Assembly: GCA_018396615.1 (NCBI GenBank)
Contig: JAGTQT010000004.1
Location: 27,020-50,398 of the forward strand
Reading direction: 5' to 3'
Source of the DNA: Candidatus Bathyarchaeota archaeon
Lineage (GTDB): Archaea > Thermoproteota > Bathyarchaeia > Bathyarchaeales > Bathycorpusculaceae
Length of the DNA stretch: 23,379 nt
Part shown: one piece after another, positions 7,098 to 13,381 of the stretch
How positions within the stretch are numbered: the first letter of the stretch is position 1
How the letters are laid out: every line of letters starts with the position of its first letter
Program-made: the position numbers and the translations under genes
Notes under the pieces: generated by a model
What the model was told of the DNA's origin: nothing
Seen by the model: the letters and a program-made list of their open reading frames with translations, nothing else
The model's database searches: none

Positions 7098-7107
7098 GAC
7101 TGGCGGT

Positions 7108-7950
7108 TTAGCCCAATCCTCCTAGCAGAAGCGAGATTAGGACAGCTACGACGACTATTGCAACAGTCTCCATCATTGTGACTTTCCAGTGGACTTTGGT
7201 TCTCTTTGCCCTGTAGCGCACGAGGAAGAAGCCTATTGTAAATGCAACTATTGACAGAGAAAGCACAAGAGCAAGAGGCTCAGGCAAAGCGATGAACACA
7301 AGCGTGGGTATGCTTCCGGCAAGGAATGTTGTTGTTCCACAGATTATAGCGGCTTCAAGGTTAGATCTGCTTATCTGCTTGTGCAGCACCGTGAACAACT
7401 GTTTAAGCAGAGCCAGTGATTTGCTTCGTTCCTCGCCATCTGGTATGTCGCTTAGACTGTAGTGCATCAGCGTCTGCAGAGTTATCATATCTGCAATGTC
7501 TTCGGTTATGCCTCCAAGCAGAAAGCTGGAGAAATTGGTTATCGACACGGCTGTAAGTGTTAGAAATGCGGCAAACATTGCTGCCTTGGTTGCCAAGCCA
7601 GCAATGAAAGCTGAAATTATGACAACAAGCCCGGTGATTGAGCCATCAACCAGCCCAGCTACAACTTCGAGGATAGGTTCCTTCTTCAGCAACAGATTCT
7701 GCCACTCTCTGCCCAATCTAACGCCTTTATCAGTCAGCTGCACAGTGTCACCATGATCGAGAATCAGCCCCTCAGATGCCATTTCCTTTAGAGCCTTTTC
7801 CAGATCTCCCATATCGATGCAAACATAGCCCGTGCAAACCTTATCAATCCGTTTTTTCAAAGTCTCTTTAGATAGAAGCGTTTTCTTACTGAGATCTATC
7901 AGGACTACTACTCTTATTATATCGGGAAGTTCCTGAACTTCAAATGACAC
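7108..7950 (-). CDS. Ccc1/VIT1-like membrane protein with N-terminal winged-helix-like domain
   Basis: A 280-residue protein. Residues 92-280 hold about five membrane spans with features of the VIT1/CCC1 iron-manganese transporter family: GLVDGSITGLVVIISAF (99-115), SSFLLGGITEDIADM (141-155) with acidic residues in place of the usual metal-site helix, and a C-terminal pair of glycine-rich helices. Residues 1-88 are soluble and read as a winged-helix-like module (KETLKKRIDKVC, LEKALKEMASEGLILDHGDTVQLTDKG). That is unusual for the family and suggests a sensing or DNA-binding part tied to the transporter. The start is GTG at 7950 with GGTGA nine bases upstream. It converges on the CoA-binding gene with a 10-base gap. 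Transport of Fe or Mn is inferred from family only. Confidence 0.68.
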   Translation of the reverse strand: MSFEVQELPDIIRVVVLIDLSKKTLLSKETLKKRIDKVCTGYVCIDMGDLEKALKEMASEGLILDHGDTVQLTDKGVRLGREWQNLLLKKEPILEVVAGLVDGSITGLVVIISAFIAGLATKAAMFAAFLTLTAVSITNFSSFLLGGITEDIADMITLQTLMHYSLSDIPDGEERSKSLALLKQLFTVLHKQISRSNLEAAIICGTTTFLAGSIPTLVFIALPEPLALVLSLSIVAFTIGFFLVRYRAKRTKVHWKVTMMETVAIVVVAVLISLLLGGLG

Positions 7951-8018
7951 TTGAGCCTGTCACCGGTTGCGCTTGAAATATGCGGAGCAACTATTAACCT
8001 TTATGCCGTCTTGCTTGA

Positions 8019-8576
8019 TTATTTTCTACAGGTATCCACCCAAGCAACAAGGCTTTCTAGCAGCCTCTTAATCTTCTCTCTGGTTTTGCCGTCAACTACG
8101 TTGCCTTTCTCGTCAATCTTCTCGTCAGCAAAGGGCACAATGACTTCTGGCCGGTTCAGCGGACGCATGTTCAAAGAAACAAAAACTTGTCGAAGATGAT
8201 ACTGGGCTCTGGCTCCGCCTAACATGCCATCAGAAGCACTCATTATCGCCACGGGTTTACCGTCAAAGGCGTTATCTCCGTAGGGTCTTGAAGCCCAGTC
8301 AATCGCGTTTTTCAAGACACCAGGAACAGAGTAGTTGTATTCGGGTGTAGCGATTAGAAGTGCGTCTGCTTCTCTGATTTTCTTTTTAAATTCCTTCACT
8401 TTCTCTGGCATGTTATCTTCTAGGTCTTGGTTGAAAGGTGGAATCCCCTCCAGATCGTAGATTTCCAGCGCTGTGTTTTTAGGAGCGTATTCCAGTGCTG
8501 TTTTTAGAAGGGACTTGTTGAAGGAATTTTGCCGTAGACTGCCTGCAAAACCAAGAATTTTCACAGTCTTCGCCAT
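8019..8576 (-). CDS. NAD(P)H-dependent FMN reductase (flavodoxin-like fold)
   Basis: A 185-residue flavoprotein of the NADPH-dependent FMN reductase family (ChrR/SsuE type). The FMN phosphate loop is GSLRQNSFN (12-20), and the flavin-contact block ATPEYNYSVPGVLKNAIDW (76-94) is nearly invariant in this family. Such enzymes reduce FMN, quinones or metal oxyanions with NAD(P)H in the cytosol. ATG 8576 is the start. It lies downstream of endonuclease III on the same strand, separated by 59 bases, and about 70 bases from the divergent end of the Ccc1-like gene's promoter side. Its place in a redox-rich stretch fits a role in oxidative-stress defence, but the substrate is unknown. Confidence 0.92.
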   Translation of the reverse strand: MAKTVKILGFAGSLRQNSFNKSLLKTALEYAPKNTALEIYDLEGIPPFNQDLEDNMPEKVKEFKKKIREADALLIATPEYNYSVPGVLKNAIDWASRPYGDNAFDGKPVAIMSASDGMLGGARAQYHLRQVFVSLNMRPLNRPEVIVPFADEKIDEKGNVVDGKTREKIKRLLESLVAWVDTCRK

Positions 8577-8635
8577 AAGTTGATAGTTAACGGGTAGGGT
8601 TTAAATCGATTTCCATGATGGCTGGTGTAGGAGTA

Positions 8636-9298
8636 TTAGGTTTTGTCAAAGGTGAAAGCTGAAGGACAAAGCTTGTTGAGAACGCATTGGTGGCAGTTAG
8701 GCTTTTTTGCCGAGCAAGTTCGTCTGCCAAGGAAAATCAGCAAATCGGTGATTCTCATCCAGCTTTTTTTGGGCACGATTTTCATTAGATCTTGCTCTAT
8801 CTTGTCTGCATCCTCCTGATCGGTAAGTCCCAGTCGCTTGGAGACCCTGCGAACGTGCGTGTCTACCGCGATTCCTTCAACTATGCCGTAGGCATTTGAT
8901 AGAACAATGTTAGCCGTCTTCCTTGCGACGCCTGGCAGTTCAAGCATTTGCTCCATCGTTTTGGGGATTTGAGAGTTGAATTTTTCAATAAGCATCTGGC
9001 AGCATTTCTTGATGTTTCGCGCCTTGTTTCTGTAGAAGCCTGTTGATTTTATGTCCTGTTCCAGCTCTTTTAAATCTGCTTCTGCGTAGTCTTTGACTGT
9101 GCGGTATTTCTTGAATAGTTTCTGGGTAACAATGTTTACTCGTTCATCTGTGCATTGCGCTGAGAGGATTGTGGCTATCAAAAGCTCAAGTGGGTTAGAG
9201 TATTGAAGGGCTATTTTTGCGTCTGGAAACTCTTTCTCAAGAAGCTTGATTATCTTTAGCACTTTGGCTTTGCTATTGAAAGCTTTCTTGGTGGACAT
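8636..9298 (-). CDS. nth: Endonuclease III, DNA glycosylase/AP lyase
   Basis: A base-excision repair enzyme of 220 residues that removes oxidised pyrimidines and cuts at the abasic site. The helix-hairpin-helix LPGVARKTAN (121-130) contains catalytic K127, and D146 follows in AVDTHVRR. The iron-sulfur cluster cysteines C195-x6-C202-x2-C205-x5-C211 have exactly the family spacing. Length matches bacterial and archaeal Nth. The start is ATG 9298. Downstream on the same strand is the FMN reductase gene; upstream, 87 bases away, a small gene is transcribed in the opposite direction. Confidence 0.96.
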   Translation of the reverse strand: MSTKKAFNSKAKVLKIIKLLEKEFPDAKIALQYSNPLELLIATILSAQCTDERVNIVTQKLFKKYRTVKDYAEADLKELEQDIKSTGFYRNKARNIKKCCQMLIEKFNSQIPKTMEQMLELPGVARKTANIVLSNAYGIVEGIAVDTHVRRVSKRLGLTDQEDADKIEQDLMKIVPKKSWMRITDLLIFLGRRTCSAKKPNCHQCVLNKLCPSAFTFDKT

Positions 9299-9385
9299 GC
9301 TTAAGATTTAAGCTGGATATGCAGTAAAAAGTTTTGTAGAAAGCTTTAACACTTCCAGCTGAGAATCTTAGGTTAGGTGATTCTG

Positions 9386-9535
9386 TTGGAAGCCAAACTT
9401 GTTGTAGACGGAGAAGAAGTAGCTCTTAACGAGTTTGTCAATAAAATATTGAGTGGGACAATAGTCGGTGCGGTAACCTCGCTTAGAGGGATAAAGAAAG
9501 AGTGGAAAGAAATCGAGATAAAAATCAAGCGATAA
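9386..9535 (+). CDS. Small conserved-looking protein, 49 residues, unknown function
   Basis: A short gene between endonuclease III and the FTR fusion. TTG at 9386 is preceded by GGTGA at 9376-9380 with a 5-base gap, and the frame ends at TAA 9533-9535. It encodes MEAKLVVDGEEVALNEFV, then a hydrophobic stretch (ILSGTIVGAVTSLRG) and a charged end (WKEIEIKIKR). The alternation of hydrophobic and charged residues and lack of rare codons argue for a real protein. I recall similar small proteins in archaeal genomes, possibly a beta-rich dimer, but cannot name a family. GTG 9377 would add three residues but overlaps the SD. It converges on the FTR gene with 11 bases between. Confidence 0.72.
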   Translation: MEAKLVVDGEEVALNEFVNKILSGTIVGAVTSLRGIKKEWKEIEIKIKR

Positions 9536-9546
9536 ACAGAGGCAGA

Positions 9547-10095
9547 CTAGCCAGCTAAGTCGATGCGTACTGCTATTTCTGCAAACATCTCTCTTTTTGC
9601 TTTGCAGATTGGACACACATATGGAGGGTCTTCTCGGTAAACAACGTAGCCGCACTGTCTGCAGTACCAGAGTTTCTTCCTAACTTCCGATCGTGGCTGT
9701 TCTGTCTTCGCTGTGGTTGCTGCTGCTTTTTCAGCTATTTTCTCAGCAGTCACGGCGTAGGCTCTTGCTTGTTTTTCTAAAGGTCTTCGTTCAGGAATAG
9801 GCATCAAGCTGGTCTTGCCTTCCACAACGTCTTTTCTAACATAGAGAGCACAGTAGCATGTACCGAACTCTGCCACGTCGGGGTCTCGATAATCGCATGG
9901 GCAGATTATGTCTCGGTCAAGCTCTAGATTGCCCGTGGCAACTCTGCAGGGACAGGAAGGGTAGCCGTAACGTTCCTCGTTCTTTCTTAAGCCTTCCAGA
10001 AGATCATTCAAAAACTCGGGGTCGGGATTCAAGTAGTACCCATAAGTTTTAGCATCGCTCTCTGCTCGCTGCCTAACTTTTTCGAGAGATATCAA
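9547..10095 (-). CDS. Ferredoxin:thioredoxin reductase catalytic subunit fused to a rubredoxin-like domain
   Basis: A 182-residue two-domain redox protein. Residues 1-105 form an FTR catalytic (beta) chain with all six cysteines: C48-P-C50, C65-P-C67 and C80-Y-C82. By analogy with cyanobacterial FTR, C48, C65, C67 and C80 hold the [4Fe-4S] cluster and C50/C82 form the redox disulfide; the His of plant CHC is Tyr81 here. After an Ala/Lys/Glu-rich linker (106-138), C145-x2-C148 and C161-x2-C164 make a rubredoxin-type iron site (WYCRQCGYV, YVCPICKA). No FTR alpha chain is encoded nearby, as is usual in archaea. TTG 10095 overlaps the glutaredoxin stop by four bases (TTGA), so the two are translationally coupled. 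It probably passes electrons from ferredoxin or rubredoxin to the glutaredoxin. Confidence 0.93.
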   Translation of the reverse strand: MISLEKVRQRAESDAKTYGYYLNPDPEFLNDLLEGLRKNEERYGYPSCPCRVATGNLELDRDIICPCDYRDPDVAEFGTCYCALYVRKDVVEGKTSLMPIPERRPLEKQARAYAVTAEKIAEKAAATTAKTEQPRSEVRKKLWYCRQCGYVVYREDPPYVCPICKAKREMFAEIAVRIDLAG

Positions 10096-10376
10096 AGCTC
10101 CAACGCCTCTTTTATCAAGTCCTTGCGAAAGCCTGTAATAAGCTTCTTATCATCTATGATCAACGTTGGAAAGCTTGCGTGTCCGCCTCTTTTTTCAATA
10201 TCATTTCTTATCTTCTCATGGTCTTCTTGGCTGCACAAGTCAACATCTACGTACTCGTATTCAATGTCGTTGTCTTTGAGGAATTTTTTTGCCATTTTGC
10301 ACCATGCGCATGTGCTTAAAGCATATACAAGGACTTTGTGTTTGTTGTTTTTGCCGGCAACTTTAACCACGTTCAT
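10092..10376 (-). CDS. Glutaredoxin-like protein (NrdH/glutaredoxin fold)
   Basis: A 94-residue thioredoxin-fold protein with active site C23-A-W-C26 (STCAWCKMAKKFL) and cis-proline P70 (ASFPTLI), followed by the GF turn (TGFRKD). No glutathione is expected in such archaea, so the natural reductant is probably the FTR protein encoded by the overlapping downstream gene rather than glutathione. ATG 10376 is preceded by GTGAC, and a TATA-like GTTATATCA lies at 10420-10428 on this strand, giving a leader of about 25 bases. It is the first gene of the glutaredoxin-FTR operon. Confidence 0.92.
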   Translation of the reverse strand: MNVVKVAGKNNKHKVLVYALSTCAWCKMAKKFLKDNDIEYEYVDVDLCSQEDHEKIRNDIEKRGGHASFPTLIIDDKKLITGFRKDLIKEALEL

Positions 10377-10419
10377 TTCTATGTCACTTCAGCCTTTTGA
10401 TAGAGCTAGGGGTTACGAA

Positions 10420-10428
10420 TGATATAAC
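10420..10428 (-). promoter_or_regulatory. TATA box of the glutaredoxin-FTR operon
   Basis: Reading leftwards, GTTATATCA lies 44-52 bases before the glutaredoxin ATG. The expected transcript start is near 10400. The element sits between the stop of the upstream oxidoreductase gene at 10434 and the glutaredoxin start, so the pair has its own promoter and need not be read through from the oxidoreductase. Confidence 0.5.
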
Positions 10429-10433
10429 AATTG

Positions 10434-11807
10434 CTAGGCTTCCCTCAGGGCAAAGAACGCTTTCTGGACTACCTCGGTCATCGCAGGGTGAATGTGCATT
10501 GCGCGGGCGATAGGCAGAAAGGTTCTTTCTCCGGTTGACATGGCATTCACAACTTCCTGTATCAGCACGGAAGCGTGCGGTCCAATTATGTGTCCGCCTA
10601 GAAGCCTGCCGGTTTTCTGTTCCACTATGACTTTCACGAAGCCTCTAGGCTCACCCATGGCAATGCCGATGGCGGTGTCCTTGTAGTGGGAGTATCCTAC
10701 GAGAACCTTGTGGCCTAACTGTTTGGCTTCGTTCTCTTTCAAGCCGACTGACGCAACTTGTGGATGGGTAAAAACTGCGTGTGGCGCGGCTGAATAGTCA
10801 ACTTTCACTTTGTGCTCGTGAATGGCGTTATGCCAAGCAACTTCTGCCTCGTAGTTGGCAACATGCTTAAACATGTATTTACCTATGGCGTCGCCGAAAG
10901 CCCAAATGTTTTTCTTGCCAGTTTCGAGATACTCGTTGACTTTTACGTAGCCTCTATCGTCAAGCTCCACTCCTGTTTTTTGAGGTTTCAGCAGATCGGA
11001 GTTGGGAACGCGACCCGCAGCTACTAGCAAAGCTTCAGCAGTAAACTCGGCGGTTTTTCCGTTTTCTCGGTTTCGCGCTAGAACTTTCTTTGCATTGCCT
11101 TCTTCTTTGACTTCAATAGCCTCGTGACCTGTAAATATGGCAGTTTTCTTCGACATCTCTTCTTTCAGCAGCTCCGAGATCTCAGGTTCTTCTTCGGGCA
11201 ACAGCCTCGGGCTTCTTTGAATTATTGTCACTTTTGTTCCGATGCTTGAAAAGAAGTGCCCGTATTCCGCAGCTATATACCCGCCGCCAATAATTATCAG
11301 AGACCTCGGCTGCTTGTCCAGTTTCAGCACAGTGTCACTTGTCAAATAACCAACATTTTGCAACCCCTTAATAGGCGGTATGTCTGGGCGTGCTCCGGAA
11401 ACGATGAATACGCGGTCTCCCTTGATTATTTGATTGCCAACTTTCATCGTGTAGTCTGAGATGAACTCGCCGCGTTCTTTGAACCAAGTCAAGTCTGGGC
11501 TTGCCTCAACGGAGCGCGCTTGGCTTTCACTGTCCTCAGTCACGAAATGGCGCATCCGCCGCATCACTGCAGAAAAGTCAACGCGATCCACCTTCAGTTT
11601 CACGCCAATGTTCTCCGCATCTTCAGCCATAGCTACCACGTCAGCCGCGTAGATCAACATCTTTGAAGGTATGCATCCCCTGTTCAAGCATGTCCCACCC
11701 ATAGAACCAAACTCCACTAGAGCAGTCTTCATTCCGCCTGCAACCGCTGCGGCAGCAACATTCATCCCAGAACCAGAACCGACGACAACAACATCAAACT
11801 TCTCCAT
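10434..11807 (-). CDS. Pyridine nucleotide-disulfide oxidoreductase (dihydrolipoamide dehydrogenase/mycothione reductase-like)
   Basis: A 457-residue flavoenzyme that moves electrons between NAD(P)H and a small disulfide. The FAD loop is at 9-18 (VGSGSGMNVA), the redox disulfide is C40-x4-C45 (GGTCLNRGCIPSK), and the NAD(P) loop is IIIGGGYIAAEYG at about 172-184. A second FAD motif ends in AFGDA, and the C-terminal catalytic pair is H440...E445 (HIHPAMTEVV). Genuine dihydrolipoamide dehydrogenases lie with lipoyl-dependent complexes, none of which is visible here. The sequence also resembles mycothione-reductase-type enzymes, so the substrate is open; the adjacent glutaredoxin or an unknown low-molecular thiol are candidates. 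ATG 11807 has GGTG just upstream. Confidence 0.92.
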   Translation of the reverse strand: MEKFDVVVVGSGSGMNVAAAAVAGGMKTALVEFGSMGGTCLNRGCIPSKMLIYAADVVAMAEDAENIGVKLKVDRVDFSAVMRRMRHFVTEDSESQARSVEASPDLTWFKERGEFISDYTMKVGNQIIKGDRVFIVSGARPDIPPIKGLQNVGYLTSDTVLKLDKQPRSLIIIGGGYIAAEYGHFFSSIGTKVTIIQRSPRLLPEEEPEISELLKEEMSKKTAIFTGHEAIEVKEEGNAKKVLARNRENGKTAEFTAEALLVAAGRVPNSDLLKPQKTGVELDDRGYVKVNEYLETGKKNIWAFGDAIGKYMFKHVANYEAEVAWHNAIHEHKVKVDYSAAPHAVFTHPQVASVGLKENEAKQLGHKVLVGYSHYKDTAIGIAMGEPRGFVKVIVEQKTGRLLGGHIIGPHASVLIQEVVNAMSTGERTFLPIARAMHIHPAMTEVVQKAFFALREA

Positions 11808-11909
11808 ACACCTAACCTATCCTTCACCAACAGCTACCTCTACGCTACAACATTAGATAAGCTTTGCAAAAAAGCCAAACCCAAAACAGAAAACAGCACA
11901 AACTCAACC

Positions 11910-11920
11910 CTATATATAAG
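11910..11920 (-). promoter_or_regulatory. Strong TATA box upstream of the disulfide oxidoreductase gene
   Basis: CTTATATATAG on the minus strand is an excellent archaeal TATA element, flanked by GC-rich bases that make a short inverted repeat (CCCT-ATATATA-AGGG, 11908-11922). It predicts transcription starting near 11887 and a leader of about 80 bases for the oxidoreductase, which is long for this window. It lies just beyond the 3' end of the tRNA gene transcribed in the same direction. On the plus strand it would lead into antisense of the tRNA, with no gene to serve. Confidence 0.6.
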
Positions 11921-11957
11921 GGGCCTTACTTTAAACCAAAACAAAAACAAGCCATCA

Positions 11958-12036
11958 TGGTGCGGTCGCCGGGATTTGAACCCGGGATCGCAAGCTTGGA
12001 AGGCTTGTGTCCTAAACCAGCCTAGACGACGACCGC
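11958..12036 (-). tRNA. tRNA-Gly (anticodon UCC), intron-free, CCA encoded
   Basis: Minus-strand cloverleaf. The acceptor GCGGTCG pairs with CGACCGC over seven base pairs; the D arm GTCT/GGAC closes a loop with AGG-CTGG. The anticodon stem CAAGC/GCTTG has the loop CTTCCAA, so the anticodon is TCC (reads GGA/GGG glycine codons). The variable loop is CGATC and the T arm is CCGGG-TTCAAAT-CCCGG. Discriminator A and a genomically encoded CCA (11958-11960) follow. Total length is 76 bases without CCA. No intron interrupts the anticodon loop. A weak TATA-like CTTATCTA lies about 32-40 bases upstream (around 12067-12075). The 195-base gap upstream to 12232 contains no other gene I can support. Confidence 0.96.
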
Positions 12037-12231
12037 AAGATAACACACTACTCTTCAAAGAAAAACTAGATAAGACTTCCCTTCAGCCCACAAAATCAGT
12101 TCACAGCAACAAGCCTTTCTTCACATCTACAAAGCATATGCCTTCATCATTCTTTCAGCTAAAGTAAACTGCGAATTTTGCTCAGCCAAACGCAAGTCAA
12201 CAGCAGCTCTCGATAACTCAGAGACTCAAAG

Positions 12232-13191
12232 CTACGCCCATGATTCCCCATATCTCACGCATACCATGAAGTAGTCTCTAAGATCAATACGGAGATCATG
12301 ATTTATGTCGCACAGCAAACTCCATCTCGGATGAATCGGTTTAGACCCATAGGCAGAGCCGACTGCAAAAGTGTCCTTTAAATCAACCTTTCCATCGTAG
12401 TTAACGTCTCCGTCAAACTGCCATATCGGCACCATAAGCGGGTAATCATCCCAGTTATCCTTGTAAATCTCGAAAGGTACGTCACCTATTCCATTTCTGT
12501 CAGAGTCATTGCCCTTGTATGCGCTCCAACAGTTGCCACCCAACGGGTCACCGCCTTCCCACACGTTCAAGCCTCCTTCCGCAATAGCATAGCAGTTTCC
12601 GACAAAGACATTGTGATGCACCGTGTTGCCGCTTGACCACAAACATTGCACACCAGTCCCAGAATAGTGATTTTGACCAGTTATTATAAAGAGGTTGTAG
12701 ACAACAAGATTACCTGTTGTTTGCGAATAAAGATTAACACCGTACTGAGTGTCCTTAACTATATTGTCCATTATCCTGCTTCCATTGCAAGAATCCACTT
12801 GAATCCCACCTCCAACCAAACCAAAGATGCTTGCGCTGTTGCATATTGTAAACCCTGTAACGGTCACGTCATTAGCAGTTATGTGCACAATGGGAGTGCG
12901 ACGAAACTCTCCATCAAGAATCGTTTTGAACTTACTCTCTCCGACCAACGAGATAGACTTATTTACGATCACCATGGTCACCAAAAAAGGATCCGACACG
13001 TTCTCATGATACACTCCGGCTCTGACGAAAACCGTATCTCCTTCAGAAGCTGCATTTATTGCTTCTTGAATCGATGGGTAGTCATCCGGCACAGTAATAG
13101 TGGTTGACCCTGCTGCTTTTTTGAGGTAAACGTCTGACGAAAAGAAAGCGATGAGAATAAGACCTGCAGTTATTGCAATCTTGAGCTTCAT
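12232..13191 (-). CDS. Secreted parallel beta-helix protein with C-terminal dockerin-like domain
   Basis: An extracellular protein of 319 residues. A signal peptide covers residues 1-28 (MKLKIAITAGLILIAFF core). Residues 32-255 read as a right-handed beta-helix of the NosD/pectate-lyase-like type: TITVPDDYPSIQEAINAASEGDTVFV opening in shorter form as ITVPDDYPSIQEAI, then repeated NDVTVTGFTI, NGSRIMDNIV, TGNLVVYNLF and GNTVHHNVF coils. The C-terminus (260-315) has two calcium-loop repeats, D262-x-N-x-D-x-K-x-D270 and D295-x-N-x-D-x-R-x-D303, typical of dockerin type I. ATG 13191 was chosen: GAGGAG lies just before it and a TATA box (GCATATAATC near 13230-13239) lies about 40 bases further up, inside a longer open frame. 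It likely binds or modifies polysaccharide; no cohesin is visible in the window. Confidence 0.88.
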   Translation of the reverse strand: MKLKIAITAGLILIAFFSSDVYLKKAAGSTTITVPDDYPSIQEAINAASEGDTVFVRAGVYHENVSDPFLVTMVIVNKSISLVGESKFKTILDGEFRRTPIVHITANDVTVTGFTICNSASIFGLVGGGIQVDSCNGSRIMDNIVKDTQYGVNLYSQTTGNLVVYNLFIITGQNHYSGTGVQCLWSSGNTVHHNVFVGNCYAIAEGGLNVWEGGDPLGGNCWSAYKGNDSDRNGIGDVPFEIYKDNWDDYPLMVPIWQFDGDVNYDGKVDLKDTFAVGSAYGSKPIHPRWSLLCDINHDLRIDLRDYFMVCVRYGESWA

Positions 13192-13228
13192 TCTTACTCC
13201 TCTGTTATAACTGTAGAGCATCCGCAAG

Positions 13229-13239
13229 ATTATATGCTT
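13229..13239 (-). promoter_or_regulatory. TATA box of the dockerin-tailed protein gene
   Basis: Reading leftwards, AGCATATAATC precedes ATG 13191 by about 40 bases and would start transcription near 13210. GAGGAG (13197-13202) lies between it and the start codon. Together they decide the start and show that the 20 codons upstream of 13191 in the same frame are not translated. The remaining interval up to 13382 shows nothing further. Confidence 0.6.
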
Positions 13240-13381
13240 TTTCATATTCACTCCTCACGCAACGCAGCAGCAACAATTTCAGTCACTCTTGCACGCATGA
13301 GCCACTAGAAAAGGCCGCGAAGTAAAATTATATCGATATGATCAAAAAACAGGAAACAAGTCAAAAATAGCTCTTTTACCT

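Noticed and set aside
11910..11920. TATA box as a plus-strand promoter
   Set aside because: It would transcribe antisense to the tRNA and no plus-strand gene follows; the minus-strand oxidoreductase is the natural target.
12646..13107. Open frame of 153 codons opposite the beta-helix gene
   Set aside because: It mirrors a well-supported gene, has no ribosome binding site or recognisable motif, and its composition (many Ser, His, Ile) is that of an antisense shadow.
13192..13251. Twenty extra N-terminal codons for the dockerin-tailed protein
   Set aside because: The stretch contains the TATA box and the GAGGAG for ATG 13191, and would bury the signal peptide.
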